Below are positions 7,996 through 14,982 of a stretch of 36,464 bases of DNA, in pieces. The stretch is from Chloroflexota bacterium (lineage in GTDB: Bacteria; Chloroflexota; Anaerolineae; CG2-30-64-16). The DNA is taken from contig VGOD01000029.1 in the NCBI GenBank assembly GCA_016876015.1, forward strand, positions 1 to 36,464, read 5' to 3'. The notes beneath the pieces are model-generated. The model saw nothing but the letters and a program-made list of their open reading frames with translations. It made no database searches and was not told the DNA's origin. The position numbers and the translations under genes were made by a program. The stretch's first letter is position 1. The number at the start of each line of letters is the position of its first letter.

Positions 7996-8231
7996 ACCGC
8001 GATCAGCCGCTCCTTCTCCTCCCGATCCATCTGCTTGATGAGCGCCTCGCGGCGCATAGCAGAGCGACGGTCGGCCGTCTCTTCGTGATAGACGAGCGCG
8101 ACGGGACGGTGAGCGCGCGTATAGCGGCCGCCCTGGCCGGCGTTGTGCTGCGCGATGCGCCGGCCGAGGTCGGTCGTCCAACCGGCGTATAGAGCGCCGT
8201 CCGCGCAGCGCACGATGTAGACGAAGGGCAA
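7974..8231 (-). CDS. Small GIY-YIG domain protein (UPF0213/UvrC-N-like)
   Basis: 85 residues if the TTG at 8231 is used, giving (M)PFVYIVRCADGALYAGWTTDL, exactly where single-domain GIY-YIG proteins start. A longer frame reaches back into the TyrA-like gene and has no family support. The VYIV...LYAGWT pair represents the GIY-YIG core, followed by R(R)IAQHN, the basic helix, YTRAHRPVALVYHE with the conserved glutamate, and the AMRREALIKQMDREEK C-terminal helix. Family members are small nuclease-like proteins, many with no known substrate. The gene lies 8 nt after the TyrA-like stop and ends within the heptamer array at 7961-7995. Confidence 0.85.
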   Translation of the reverse strand: MPFVYIVRCADGALYAGWTTDLGRRIAQHNAGQGGRYTRAHRPVALVYHEETADRRSAMRREALIKQMDREEKERLIAVGVKREA

Positions 8232-8239
8232 GGGGCGCT

Positions 8240-9250
8240 CTACTTCTTCGGCTTGCCCGGCTGCCGTCCCCCAGGCTGTGGGCCGCGCTGTCGAAACGCG
8301 CCCATGCCGATCATCTGGCCCAGGTATGATCCTGATGAAGGGATTTCGGCCGCCGACATCACGGGCTCTTCCCAGTCGCCGCGGGCCTGGGCGTGCAGCC
8401 ACTTACGGCCGGCTTCCAGACCGCGCTCGATCATGTCGGCCAGCTTCTCGTCCTCGCCGGCTGCCAACAGGTCGCGGCATTCGTCCAGTTCGCCGATCAA
8501 CCGGTCGAGCCAGCGCACGGTATGCTCGCGATTGGCCGCGCACGCGCTCGCGGCGGCCTTGCCGTCGTCCGCCGTGATCAGCGTGCTGGCATAGAACTGG
8601 GTGCCGGCCAGCTTGCGCATGTCGGCCCAGCCTGGGCTGGTGATGGCCGCTTCCATCAGCGCGGCCGCCATCAGCGTAGGCGCATGGACCGTTGCGGCGA
8701 CCATGCCGTCGTGCTCCACCGGGTCGAGGAAGAACGGCTTGCCGCCCATCGCTTCGATCAGGTCGGTCGCCAACCGCACGGCGGCATCCGAGCTGCGCGC
8801 GTCGGTCATCAGGCAGAACAGTTTGCCCGCGAACAGATCCGCGCGCGCGCCTGACGTGTCCAGGTTTTCGGTCACCACAATGGGATGGCCGCCCACCAGA
8901 GAGACGTGCGGCGGGAGCAGCTCGGCCGCCCAATCCAGGACCGATGTCTTCACGTCTGACAGATCGAGGATGACGCAGCCATTTTTCAGGTCCTGGGCCA
9001 TGGCCGTCAGGGTATCCCGGATTTCGCCCGCGGGGACGGCCATCACGATGCGATCGGCCTTGACCACGGCGTTGATGAGGTTCCACTCGGTGCGATCCAC
9101 CGCGCCCATGGACTTGGCCTGGCCGGCCAGCCGCAGGTTGCGGTCGTGCCCGACGATCGTGACCTTGTCCTGGTATTTGCGCAAGGCCAGCCCGGCTGAT
9201 GCGCCGATCAACCCCATCCCTATGATGGTGATTTGCATTCTGTCTGCCAT
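8240..9250 (-). CDS. TyrA-like prephenate/arogenate dehydrogenase family protein
   Basis: 336 residues; ATG at 9250 with AGGAAA upstream. Residues 6-20 give ITIIGMGLIGASAG, the NAD(P)-binding glycine motif, with VGHDRN after the second strand. GGHP (120-123) holds the histidine that is catalytic in TyrA. Later, DPVEHDGMVAATVHAPTLMA stands where TyrA enzymes usually have a HDxxxAxxSHLPH segment; here the SHLPH part is altered (TVHAPT). The C-terminal helices are followed by a Gly/Gln/Pro/Lys-rich tail (about 25 residues). In TyrA the reaction is oxidative decarboxylation of prephenate or arogenate in tyrosine synthesis; given the altered motif and the neighbours (M50, HD, GIY-YIG, GT4), a different substrate is possible. 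Confidence 0.8.
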   Translation of the reverse strand: MADRMQITIIGMGLIGASAGLALRKYQDKVTIVGHDRNLRLAGQAKSMGAVDRTEWNLINAVVKADRIVMAVPAGEIRDTLTAMAQDLKNGCVILDLSDVKTSVLDWAAELLPPHVSLVGGHPIVVTENLDTSGARADLFAGKLFCLMTDARSSDAAVRLATDLIEAMGGKPFFLDPVEHDGMVAATVHAPTLMAAALMEAAITSPGWADMRKLAGTQFYASTLITADDGKAAASACAANREHTVRWLDRLIGELDECRDLLAAGEDEKLADMIERGLEAGRKWLHAQARGDWEEPVMSAAEIPSSGSYLGQMIGMGAFRQRGPQPGGRQPGKPKK

Positions 9251-9263
9251 GTGATTTCCTGTC

Positions 9264-9818
9264 TCAGTGATCGTCGTCCGCGGCCTGCAGGGCCGCCAAC
9301 AACTTGTCGAACGATGGATCGCCGGTCGGCGCCGGCCGATCCTGGTGTCGTCGGATCAACTCCACCGCGCACGGGTCGCAGCCGGCCGCGGCGGCCAGCT
9401 CGGCGCCCTGCTGCGCATGGTTGGCGTGCACCCAAAAGGGGCGCCGCCAATCGCCCGCGGACGGCTCAGCCGCGCCGGCCAATCCGGCCAGGTAGGCCGG
9501 CCGGACAGCCGCGAGCAACACGACCGCTGCCCAATGCCAGAGCCGCAGGCCGCCAGCATGTTTGGCGCAATCGTGGAGCAGAGCCGCCTGGCAGAGCGCA
9601 ACGTGCCGATGGCCGGCTGCGGTCAGCGCCCGCAGCACTTGCAGGCCGTGATGCTGATCGCTGCGGGGCAACGCTCTGAACATCTCCCAGGCCGCGGCGG
9701 GCAGACAGCATCGCGCCGTGGCCAGCTCGACCGCGCTCGGCGGCGTCAGCCAGGCGGCCGCGGCCTGCAGGAACTGATGCACGCGATAGCGCGGCCGCGG
9801 CCCTGCGGATCTGCCCAT
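9264..9818 (-). CDS. HD-domain protein (putative metal-dependent phosphohydrolase)
   Basis: 184 residues from the ATG at 9818, which overlaps the TGA of the M50 gene (ATGA), a sign of coupled translation. SDQHHGLQVL (53-62) carries the first histidine, LLHDCAKH (81-87) the HD pair with the usual (G/A)K after it, and VHANHAQQGAELA plus ELIRRHQD the later histidines, the order found in HD/HDIG hydrolases. Substrate is unknown; such proteins often hydrolyse nucleotides or phosphoesters. The stop is 13 nt before the TyrA-like start, so the genes are in one operon. Confidence 0.85.
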   Translation of the reverse strand: MGRSAGPRPRYRVHQFLQAAAAWLTPPSAVELATARCCLPAAAWEMFRALPRSDQHHGLQVLRALTAAGHRHVALCQAALLHDCAKHAGGLRLWHWAAVVLLAAVRPAYLAGLAGAAEPSAGDWRRPFWVHANHAQQGAELAAAAGCDPCAVELIRRHQDRPAPTGDPSFDKLLAALQAADDDH

Positions 9819-10447
9819 CACAGCCCGAACATGAATCTCATGGTCGCGATCGCGGCCGGGTAGAGGGTGCGTCCCAGGATATCCAGGCTTGGCGAGATGC
9901 GACCCAACATCAGCAAGCCGAGAAGGATCATGGGGCCATAGACCTGCAACGCCTGGACTCGTTCGGCCAGCCGCGGCTCCAGGATGCCGTTCAGCACGCT
10001 GTGGCCGTCGAGGGGCGCGAGCGGGATCAGATTGAACAGGGCCAGCCCGACGTTCATCGCGACGATGACCCAGACGAGCAAGAGCACGACCTCGGGCGCG
10101 TTGTGGATGAGGCCCAGACGCCAGGGCAGCGCCACCAGGCCGGCCACCAGCAGATTGCTCGCCGGCCCCGCGACGCTTACCAGCGCCAGACCGGTGCGTG
10201 GCCCGAACCGCAGCCGCAAGGGATTGACCGGCACGGGCTTGGCCCAGCCGAACATCGCGAAAAGCGCCATGAGCGCGCCGAGCGGATCGAGGTGCGCCAA
10301 CGGGTTCAAGGTCAGCCGGCCGGCGCGCTTGGCGGTATCGTCGCCCAGCCGATAGGCGGCCCAGGCGTGAGCCGCCTCGTGGACGCCGAAGCCGAGCAGT
10401 AAAGCGATGGCGCGCGCCAGCAGTTCTGGTAGATCGAGAGTGAACAA
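9818..10447 (-). CDS. Site-2 protease family (M50) membrane metalloprotease
   Basis: 209 residues starting at a TTG (10447) with AGGAG at 10455-10459, 7 bases upstream; no ATG fits. HEAAH at residues 23-27 is the zinc-binding HExxH within the first membrane helix, and NLIPLAPLDG (139-148) is the second conserved site, with the third zinc ligand Asp. The arrangement of four to six membrane helices and the length match the short SREBP/RseP-like Rv-type M50 subgroup without PDZ domain. It should cut membrane-embedded substrates; the substrate is unknown. First gene of a five-gene operon (M50, HD, TyrA-like, GIY-YIG, GT4) transcribed from 10531-10558. Confidence 0.9.
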   Translation of the reverse strand: MFTLDLPELLARAIALLLGFGVHEAAHAWAAYRLGDDTAKRAGRLTLNPLAHLDPLGALMALFAMFGWAKPVPVNPLRLRFGPRTGLALVSVAGPASNLLVAGLVALPWRLGLIHNAPEVVLLLVWVIVAMNVGLALFNLIPLAPLDGHSVLNGILEPRLAERVQALQVYGPMILLGLLMLGRISPSLDILGRTLYPAAIATMRFMFGL

Positions 10448-10468
10448 GAAGCGACTCCTGGTGTGAAA

Positions 10469-10503
10469 CGTATTGCGTACTGCGTATTGCGTATTGCGTA
10501 TTG
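10469..10503. repeat. Heptamer array, five units of CGTATTG
   Basis: Five tandem 7-mers CGTATTG (second unit CGTACTG), just upstream of the M50 start. It is the reverse complement type of the array at 10601-10635, so the two form an inverted pair around the divergent promoter region. Confidence 0.85.
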
Positions 10504-10530
10504 CGCGTTTGGTTCTGGAATACGAGAACG

Positions 10531-10558
10531 ATTATAGCACACTGGGGCGAGAGCCCAA
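10531..10558 (-). promoter_or_regulatory. Promoter of the M50-HD-TyrA-like operon
   Basis: On the minus strand TTGGGC (10553-10558), 16 bp, then a perfect TATAAT (10531-10536). It lies between the two inverted heptamer arrays and about 85 nt before the TTG start of the M50 gene, so the array at 10469-10503 would be in the transcribed leader. Confidence 0.6.
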
Positions 10559-10600
10559 AGGCATCGCACTTCCGTTTCAGCCCAACCCATGATATGATGC

Positions 10601-10635
10601 CATACGCACTACGGAATACGCAATACGCACTACGC
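10601..10635. repeat. Heptamer array, five units of AATACGC
   Basis: Five tandem 7-mers: CATACGC, ACTACGG, AATACGC, AATACGC, ACTACGC. It ends 15 bases before the epimerase start codon and is inverted relative to the array at 10469-10503. Confidence 0.85.
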
Positions 10636-10650
10636 CCACGGAGCATTCAC

Positions 10651-11604
10651 ATGAGCACCATCCTCGTCACGGGCGGCGCCGGGTTCATCGGCTCGCACGT
10701 CGTTGATGCGTACATCGCAGCCGGCCATCGGGTCACGGTGGTAGACAACCTGAGCCACGGCCGCCGCGAGAACGTCCACCCTGCAGCGGCTTTCTACCAG
10801 GTGGACTTGCGCGACGAGGCCGCGCTGGAGCGCGTCTTCGCGGCCGAACGGCCGGACTTCATCGCGCACCAGGCTGCGCTCGCCAGCGTGCGCGAATCGT
10901 TGGTCATTCCCGAGGAATACGCCCAGGTCAACATCGTGGCGGGCATCGGCCTGCTTGAGCTGGCGCGCAAGTACGGCGTGCGCAAGGTGATCTACGCCAG
11001 TTCGGGCGGCGCGGGCTACGGCGAGGGTCGCGGGCAACCACCCTTCCGCGAGGACTGGCCGGTGCATCCGGTGGATCCCTACGGCGTCAGCAAGATCGCG
11101 TTCGAGTTCTATCTCTATTCCTATCAGTGCAACTACGGCCTGGATCACATCGTGCTGCGCTATGCCAACGTCTACGGCCCGCGGCAGGATCCCCATGGCG
11201 AGGCGGGCGTGGTCGCGATCTTCGCCGGCCGGATGGCCGCGGGCCAGCCGTGCATCATCAACGGCAACGGCGCCAAGGTGCGCGACTTCGTCTACGTGGC
11301 CGACATCGCGGCTGCAAACGTGTTAGCGCTGGCGGCCGGCGGGGGCATCGTCAACATCGGTTCGGCGGTCCCGACGACGATCCAGGCAATCTTCGATGGG
11401 TTGCGAGCAGTCAGCCCCGGCTACGCCCTGGTTCCCATCTATGGCCCCGACAAACCCGGCGAAGTGTGGGCGTCGTGCCTGGATAATCGCCTGGCGGCCG
11501 AGACGCTGGGCTGGGCCCCCGAGGTCTCGCTCGGCGGCGGCCTGGCGGCCACTGCGGCGTATTTCCGAGGAGAGATAGAGAGGGGAGATAGAGAGGGGAG
11601 ATAG
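10651..11604 (+). CDS. NAD-dependent epimerase/dehydratase (UDP-glucose 4-epimerase-like SDR)
   Basis: 317 residues from the ATG at 10651 (GGAG upstream); longer in-frame starts read through the heptamer array and were rejected. VTGGAGFIGSHV (6-17) is the NAD-binding motif of extended short-chain dehydrogenases; YASSGGAGYGEG carries the catalytic Ser region, and DPYGVSKIAFEF the catalytic YxxxK. VLRYANVYGPRQDP is the substrate-side motif of UDP-sugar epimerases and dehydratases. It probably interconverts nucleotide sugars for surface glycans. The last residues (EIERGDREGR) are coded by a 13-bp tandem array that also supplies the TAG stop, so the native C-terminus has probably been replaced. 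Confidence 0.88.
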   Translation: MSTILVTGGAGFIGSHVVDAYIAAGHRVTVVDNLSHGRRENVHPAAAFYQVDLRDEAALERVFAAERPDFIAHQAALASVRESLVIPEEYAQVNIVAGIGLLELARKYGVRKVIYASSGGAGYGEGRGQPPFREDWPVHPVDPYGVSKIAFEFYLYSYQCNYGLDHIVLRYANVYGPRQDPHGEAGVVAIFAGRMAAGQPCIINGNGAKVRDFVYVADIAAANVLALAAGGGIVNIGSAVPTTIQAIFDGLRAVSPGYALVPIYGPDKPGEVWASCLDNRLAAETLGWAPEVSLGGGLAATAAYFRGEIERGDREGR

Positions 11605-11620
11605 AGAGGGGAGATAGAGA
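11572..11620. repeat. 13-bp tandem array at the 3' end of the epimerase gene
   Basis: Three exact units of GAGATAGAGAGGG (11572-11584, 11585-11597, 11598-11610) and a partial fourth. All purine-rich on the plus strand. It codes for the last epimerase residues and contains its stop codon (11602-11604). Confidence 0.85.
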
Positions 11621-11687
11621 TAGAGACCTGTGCGGTGCAGAGCGCGATCAATGACTGGCCTTGGGATGGTCGTGGATTCGCCGCCCT

Positions 11688-11722
11688 CAATCTCAAATCC
11701 AAAATCTAAAATCCCAAATCCA
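11688..11722. repeat. Heptamer array, five units of AAATCCA
   Basis: Five tandem 7-mers: CAATCTC, AAATCCA, AAATCTA, AAATCCC, AAATCCA. It sits between the convergent epimerase and DUF624 genes, three bases from the DUF624 stop. Confidence 0.85.
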
Positions 11723-11725
11723 CCA

Positions 11726-12436
11726 TCATCCCTTCGGCGGCATGCTGCCATCCTCGATCTTGATGCCAGCTCGCTGCAACATTAGGATCAGCGAGTGCTC
11801 GCCCAGCAGCGCCATCAGCGCGGGCCAGGCAAAGATGATCAGAATCGCCAGCACGACGCTGAGAAAGGTCAGCGCGGCGGCGATGACGAGCAGCACGAGC
11901 GAGAAGAGCGGGTTGCCGAACGCCATCGCCGCGGCCATGCGCACCGCGGGGAAGAGGCTGGGCTCCTTCATGCCGACCAGGATCGGGAAGATGTAGAACT
12001 GAACGCTCAACCAAAACACGATCAGGTAGAGGAACAGAAACGCCAGTATCCGCACCACCGCGTTGTCTTGCGAGAGATAGAAGAGCAGGTTGAGCATCAA
12101 CAGGGCCAGCACGCCCATGCTGATGGCATTGAGAGCCAGCGCCTTTTTCCAGTAGACGCGGAAGCCGTCCCAGAAGAAGCCGCGATCCACGTGCAGATCG
12201 CGCGCCACGCGGCGGCCGGCGTTCGCGATGCCTGCCATGGCCGGGCCGGCCGGAATGGCGACCAGCGGCGCCAGCCACACCGGACCGCCGATCTGGAGCA
12301 TCGGCCAGGCGAACAGGACCGCCAGCCCCACGAAGATGCCTCCCGTGATCCACCAGAGGACGCTCACGCCCAACATGAAAAAGAGCTCGTTATAGATGCT
12401 GACGAGGGTCCGCCAGGCGACGACAAAAGCGCGCAT
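11726..12436 (-). CDS. DUF624 (YesL-like) multi-pass membrane protein
   Basis: 236 residues from the ATG at 12436, preceded by GGAGGGATC. The protein is hydrophobic with five or six membrane helices. The start (RAFVVAWRTLVSIYNELFF) and the pattern of a first helix pair, a soluble loop RVARDLHVDRGFFWDGFRVYWKKAL, and later helices match the DUF624/YesL family. Function in the family is not established, although some members sit near sugar-uptake genes. The gene follows the lipase-like gene by 16 nt and is probably co-transcribed with it. Confidence 0.75.
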   Translation of the reverse strand: MRAFVVAWRTLVSIYNELFFMLGVSVLWWITGGIFVGLAVLFAWPMLQIGGPVWLAPLVAIPAGPAMAGIANAGRRVARDLHVDRGFFWDGFRVYWKKALALNAISMGVLALLMLNLLFYLSQDNAVVRILAFLFLYLIVFWLSVQFYIFPILVGMKEPSLFPAVRMAAAMAFGNPLFSLVLLVIAAALTFLSVVLAILIIFAWPALMALLGEHSLILMLQRAGIKIEDGSMPPKG

Positions 12437-12452
12437 GATCCCTCCTGGTATA

Positions 12453-13520
12453 CTATTGCAGCAGCGCCAAAACTGCATCCTGCACGGCCCGGTTTGACAG
12501 CAGCTTCGCGTGCGAGATGTCCGGCAGCAGGTCGGCCAGCGCGCGCGGTTCAGACGCCGCCACGCGCAGGTTCAGTTCGATGCGGCGCTCCGCCACGTAG
12601 GGGTGCGGCGTGGCCGGGGAGCCGGGGATTTCCGCCGCGCTGTAGGCCGGCACCAGCATGTCCCCGAAACTGGCGGCGTGATCCAATAGCACGCGGCCGG
12701 CCGGTCGCAGCGCCACCACCAGACGCACGCGAATATCGCCGTAGAAGGTGTGACACTCGACGTGCGCGGGCATCGTGCCTGGCTGGTTGAGTTCAGTCAG
12801 CAGCGGGCTGCCCGGCGCGAGCTGCTGATAGACGGGCGTGTCGGTGAGCAGCACGCGGCTGCCTGGCCCCGCGCTCGCCGGCGCGACGGCATCGCGCTCG
12901 GCCGTCTGCATCTGCTGGAACTGGGCCTCCCACGCCTCGACCGCGTCGCCTGGCAGCGCCGGCGCCAGCCCCAACTTCTCCAGCAGGCGGATGAACAGCC
13001 ACGACAGCGACCCACGCGGGGCCAGCGCGGTCAGGCGCATGAGATCTACGCCCTGGTTCGGCGAAGCGATCTGGATCAGCCGGCTCACGTGCCCGCGGTA
13101 TACCGCGCCGAACCGATCGGGCTCGCGGCGGCTCAGATAGTAGCGGCTGATGATCCCGCCCATGCTGTGCGCGATCAATGTGACCCCGGCCGGGCCGCCC
13201 CTGGCGACGCTATCCGCACTCAGGCGATCCACGCTCGAGGTCAACATCTCTTTGTCGCTCAGTCCGACGCCCGCCAGCCGCGCCGCAAGTTGGGGAATGT
13301 CGCCCCGGTTGTTGTAGGTGCCGTCTTCCGCGACGCCATAGCGAAACTGCCGCACCAGATCGGGATCCAGAGCCTGCCCCTTCACTGCGTTCAGGGCAAG
13401 CTCTAAGCTTGCCGAAGGGTCGCCCTGTTCGATGACGTATTGCCGGAACCCGCTATCGGTCCAGTCGCCGGGATCGCCATTGAAGCCGTGGATGAACAGG
13501 ATGGGCAGTGGACGAGGCAT
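12453..13520 (-). CDS. Lipase-like alpha/beta hydrolase
   Basis: 355 residues from the ATG at 13520. The N-terminus PRPLPILFIHGFNGDPGDW holds the oxyanion-hole HG motif after the first strand; LIAHSMGGIISRYYL has the nucleophile Ser in the (G/A)HSMGG elbow, and IASPNQGVDLMRL follows, as in PGAP1-like or triacylglycerol lipase-like hydrolases. A later DMLVPAYSA provides a possible acid and a conserved late His may be in AASEPRALADLLPDISH (VSHAKL-like). No signal peptide is seen, so it is cytoplasmic or loosely exported. Substrate: an ester, undetermined. Residues about 32-47 are coded by a palindromic repeat (13378-13419). It lies downstream of the M20-type peptidase, with a heptamer array between them. 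Confidence 0.82.
   Translation of the reverse strand: MPRPLPILFIHGFNGDPGDWTDSGFRQYVIEQGDPSASLELALNAVKGQALDPDLVRQFRYGVAEDGTYNNRGDIPQLAARLAGVGLSDKEMLTSSVDRLSADSVARGGPAGVTLIAHSMGGIISRYYLSRREPDRFGAVYRGHVSRLIQIASPNQGVDLMRLTALAPRGSLSWLFIRLLEKLGLAPALPGDAVEAWEAQFQQMQTAERDAVAPASAGPGSRVLLTDTPVYQQLAPGSPLLTELNQPGTMPAHVECHTFYGDIRVRLVVALRPAGRVLLDHAASFGDMLVPAYSAAEIPGSPATPHPYVAERRIELNLRVAASEPRALADLLPDISHAKLLSNRAVQDAVLALLQ
13378..13419. repeat. Palindromic repeat embedded in frame in the lipase gene
   Basis: An inner hairpin with 8-bp arms GGCAAGCT/AGCTTGCC and a 3-base loop (13395-13413) is flanked by outer arms CCCTTC (13378-13383) and GAAGGG (13414-13419). It is read in frame as about 14 residues (GDPSASLELALNAV) without breaking the hydrolase fold. 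Confidence 0.55.
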
Positions 13521-13537
13521 GGGAGACCTCTCTGTCA

Positions 13538-13573
13538 CGGATTGCGTATTGCGTAATTCCGTATTGCGTATGG
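13538..13573. repeat. Heptamer array, five units of CGTATTG (one 8-mer)
   Basis: Units CGGATTG, CGTATTG, CGTAATTC (8 bases), CGTATTG, CGTATGG. It fills most of the 56-nt gap between the M20-type peptidase and lipase genes. Confidence 0.8.
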
Positions 13574-13576
13574 CGG

Positions 13577-14659
13577 TCAGCCGCGGGCGATGAGCTCGGC
13601 CAGCCAACGCGCGGAGTTGACCATGTCGGCGATGGCGATGTGCTCCTGCGGGGTATGCACTTCCGCCATGCCGGTGCTGATGACCGCGCACTGGATGCCG
13701 GCTTCGGCGAAGATGTTGGCATCGGCGCCGCCGCCCGAAGCGTGGAGGATCGGCTCGAAACCCAGTTTGCGGGCGGCCGCCATCGCTGCCGCGATCACCG
13801 GCGCGTCTTCGGCAAGCTTGTAGGCGTTGTAAGAACGCTGGAGCTTCATCTCTACGCGGCCGCCGTGCCGCTCGGCCGCATCCTGGAACGCGGCGACCAT
13901 GGCGACCGTCTGGGCCGCGAGCTTGTCGTTGTTCCGGCTGCGAGCTTCCCCGCGGATGCGCACCTCGTCGGGCACGATGTTGGTAGCCGTGCCGCCCTCG
14001 ATCACTCCGATGTTGGCCGTGGTCTCGAAGTCAATGCGACCCAACGGCATGGCCGCGATGGCCTCGGACGCGATGCGAATGGCGTTGACCCCGCGCTCCG
14101 GTTCGCTGCCCGCGTGCGCCTTCTTGCCGAAGACCGTTACGCGCAGCGCGTCCTGGCTGGGCGCGCTGTTGACGATCGTGCCGATGGGTCCGCCCGCGTC
14201 GAGGACGTAGCCGCGGCGGGCGCGCAGCTTGCTCTTGTCCAACAGTCTTGCTCCGTGCAGCCCCACCTCTTCGCTGACGCTGATGACCGCCTCCAGCGGC
14301 GGATGAGCGAGTCCCTGTTCTTGCAGCGAGCGGATCGTTTCCAGGATGATCGCCACGCCGGACTTGTCGTCGCCGCCGAGGATCGTTGCGCCGTCGGAAT
14401 AGATCACGCCATCGCGGATACGTGGCTTGATGCCGACATCCGCGCCCGCGGTGTCCATGTGCGCGCTCAGCATCAGCCAATCGCCCTGGCCATTGGGCCA
14501 GCGCGCGATGACGTTGCCGTGCTCATCGCGCACCACCTGACCGTCCAGCGCCGCAAACCGCGCCATCAGTTCGGCCCCCATCGCTTCTTCGTGGCCCACG
14601 GGGCTATCAATGGCCACCAATTCCAGGAAGGTCTGTACGAGACGGGATTCGTTGATCAA
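13577..14659 (-). CDS. M20/M25/M40 family metallopeptidase (PepT-like)
   Basis: 360 residues starting at a TTG (14659), with GAGGT a few bases upstream (ACCTC at 14665-14669 on the plus strand). SAHMDT (65-70) gives the first zinc ligand His and Asp; GGDDKSG (95-101) the bridging Asp; SEEVGLHGA (129-137) the catalytic Glu pair; and HTPQEH near the end the last His ligand. FGKKAHAGSEPERGVNAI marks the dimerisation domain. The pattern and length fit the PepT-like branch that cuts small peptides or related amides in the cytoplasm. A TATACT hexamer lies upstream of the start (14691-14696, minus strand AGTATA on plus) but without a good -35 box. Confidence 0.9.
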   Translation of the reverse strand: MINESRLVQTFLELVAIDSPVGHEEAMGAELMARFAALDGQVVRDEHGNVIARWPNGQGDWLMLSAHMDTAGADVGIKPRIRDGVIYSDGATILGGDDKSGVAIILETIRSLQEQGLAHPPLEAVISVSEEVGLHGARLLDKSKLRARRGYVLDAGGPIGTIVNSAPSQDALRVTVFGKKAHAGSEPERGVNAIRIASEAIAAMPLGRIDFETTANIGVIEGGTATNIVPDEVRIRGEARSRNNDKLAAQTVAMVAAFQDAAERHGGRVEMKLQRSYNAYKLAEDAPVIAAAMAAARKLGFEPILHASGGGADANIFAEAGIQCAVISTGMAEVHTPQEHIAIADMVNSARWLAELIARG

Positions 14660-14736
14660 GTCGCACCTCAGAGGAGTTTACTGCGCGCTGAGTATACCGC
14701 AAGGTTGCCATTATGAGAAATGCGAACCGGTGATTT

Positions 14737-14982
14737 TCAGGACAGCGCCAGCCGCGCGGTGGCCGCTGCTTCCACATCTGCGCGTTCCCACAGCAGTGGA
14801 TGATAGCCCGCCGTGAACCAGGCCTTCACCTGATCGTCGTAATGTGGGCTGGCAGGGTTGCCCGCCTGGCCGGGCGCAAGCAGGCCCAGGCAGTTGCGCC
14901 AGTCGGCCAGGTCCGCGATGAAACGGAATGGCGGGCCGATCACGCTCGCACTTTCCAGGTCGTGCATACCGGTGCCAGCAGC
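14737..14982 (-). pseudogene. C-terminal part of the penicillin acylase, cut off by an in-frame TGA
   Basis: The frame continues directly after the TGA at 14983-14985 for 81 more codons and ends at 14737. It reads AAGTGMHDLESASVIGPPFR, then IADLADW, LLAPGQAGNPASPHYDDQV and AWFTAGYHPLLWERADVE, which is the conserved C-terminus of penicillin acylase-family enzymes (the PGQSGNPxSPHYxDQ segment). It therefore belongs to the gene at 14983-17139. Since the frame is the same, one base change restores the gene. An internal ATG at 14967 could start a separate 76-residue product, but there is no reason to expect one. Confidence 0.8.

Noticed and set aside
10501..10650. Longer epimerase start
   Set aside because: The extra residues are a translation of the heptamer array and promoter region; the ATG at 10651 has a ribosome site and the NAD motif follows at the usual distance.
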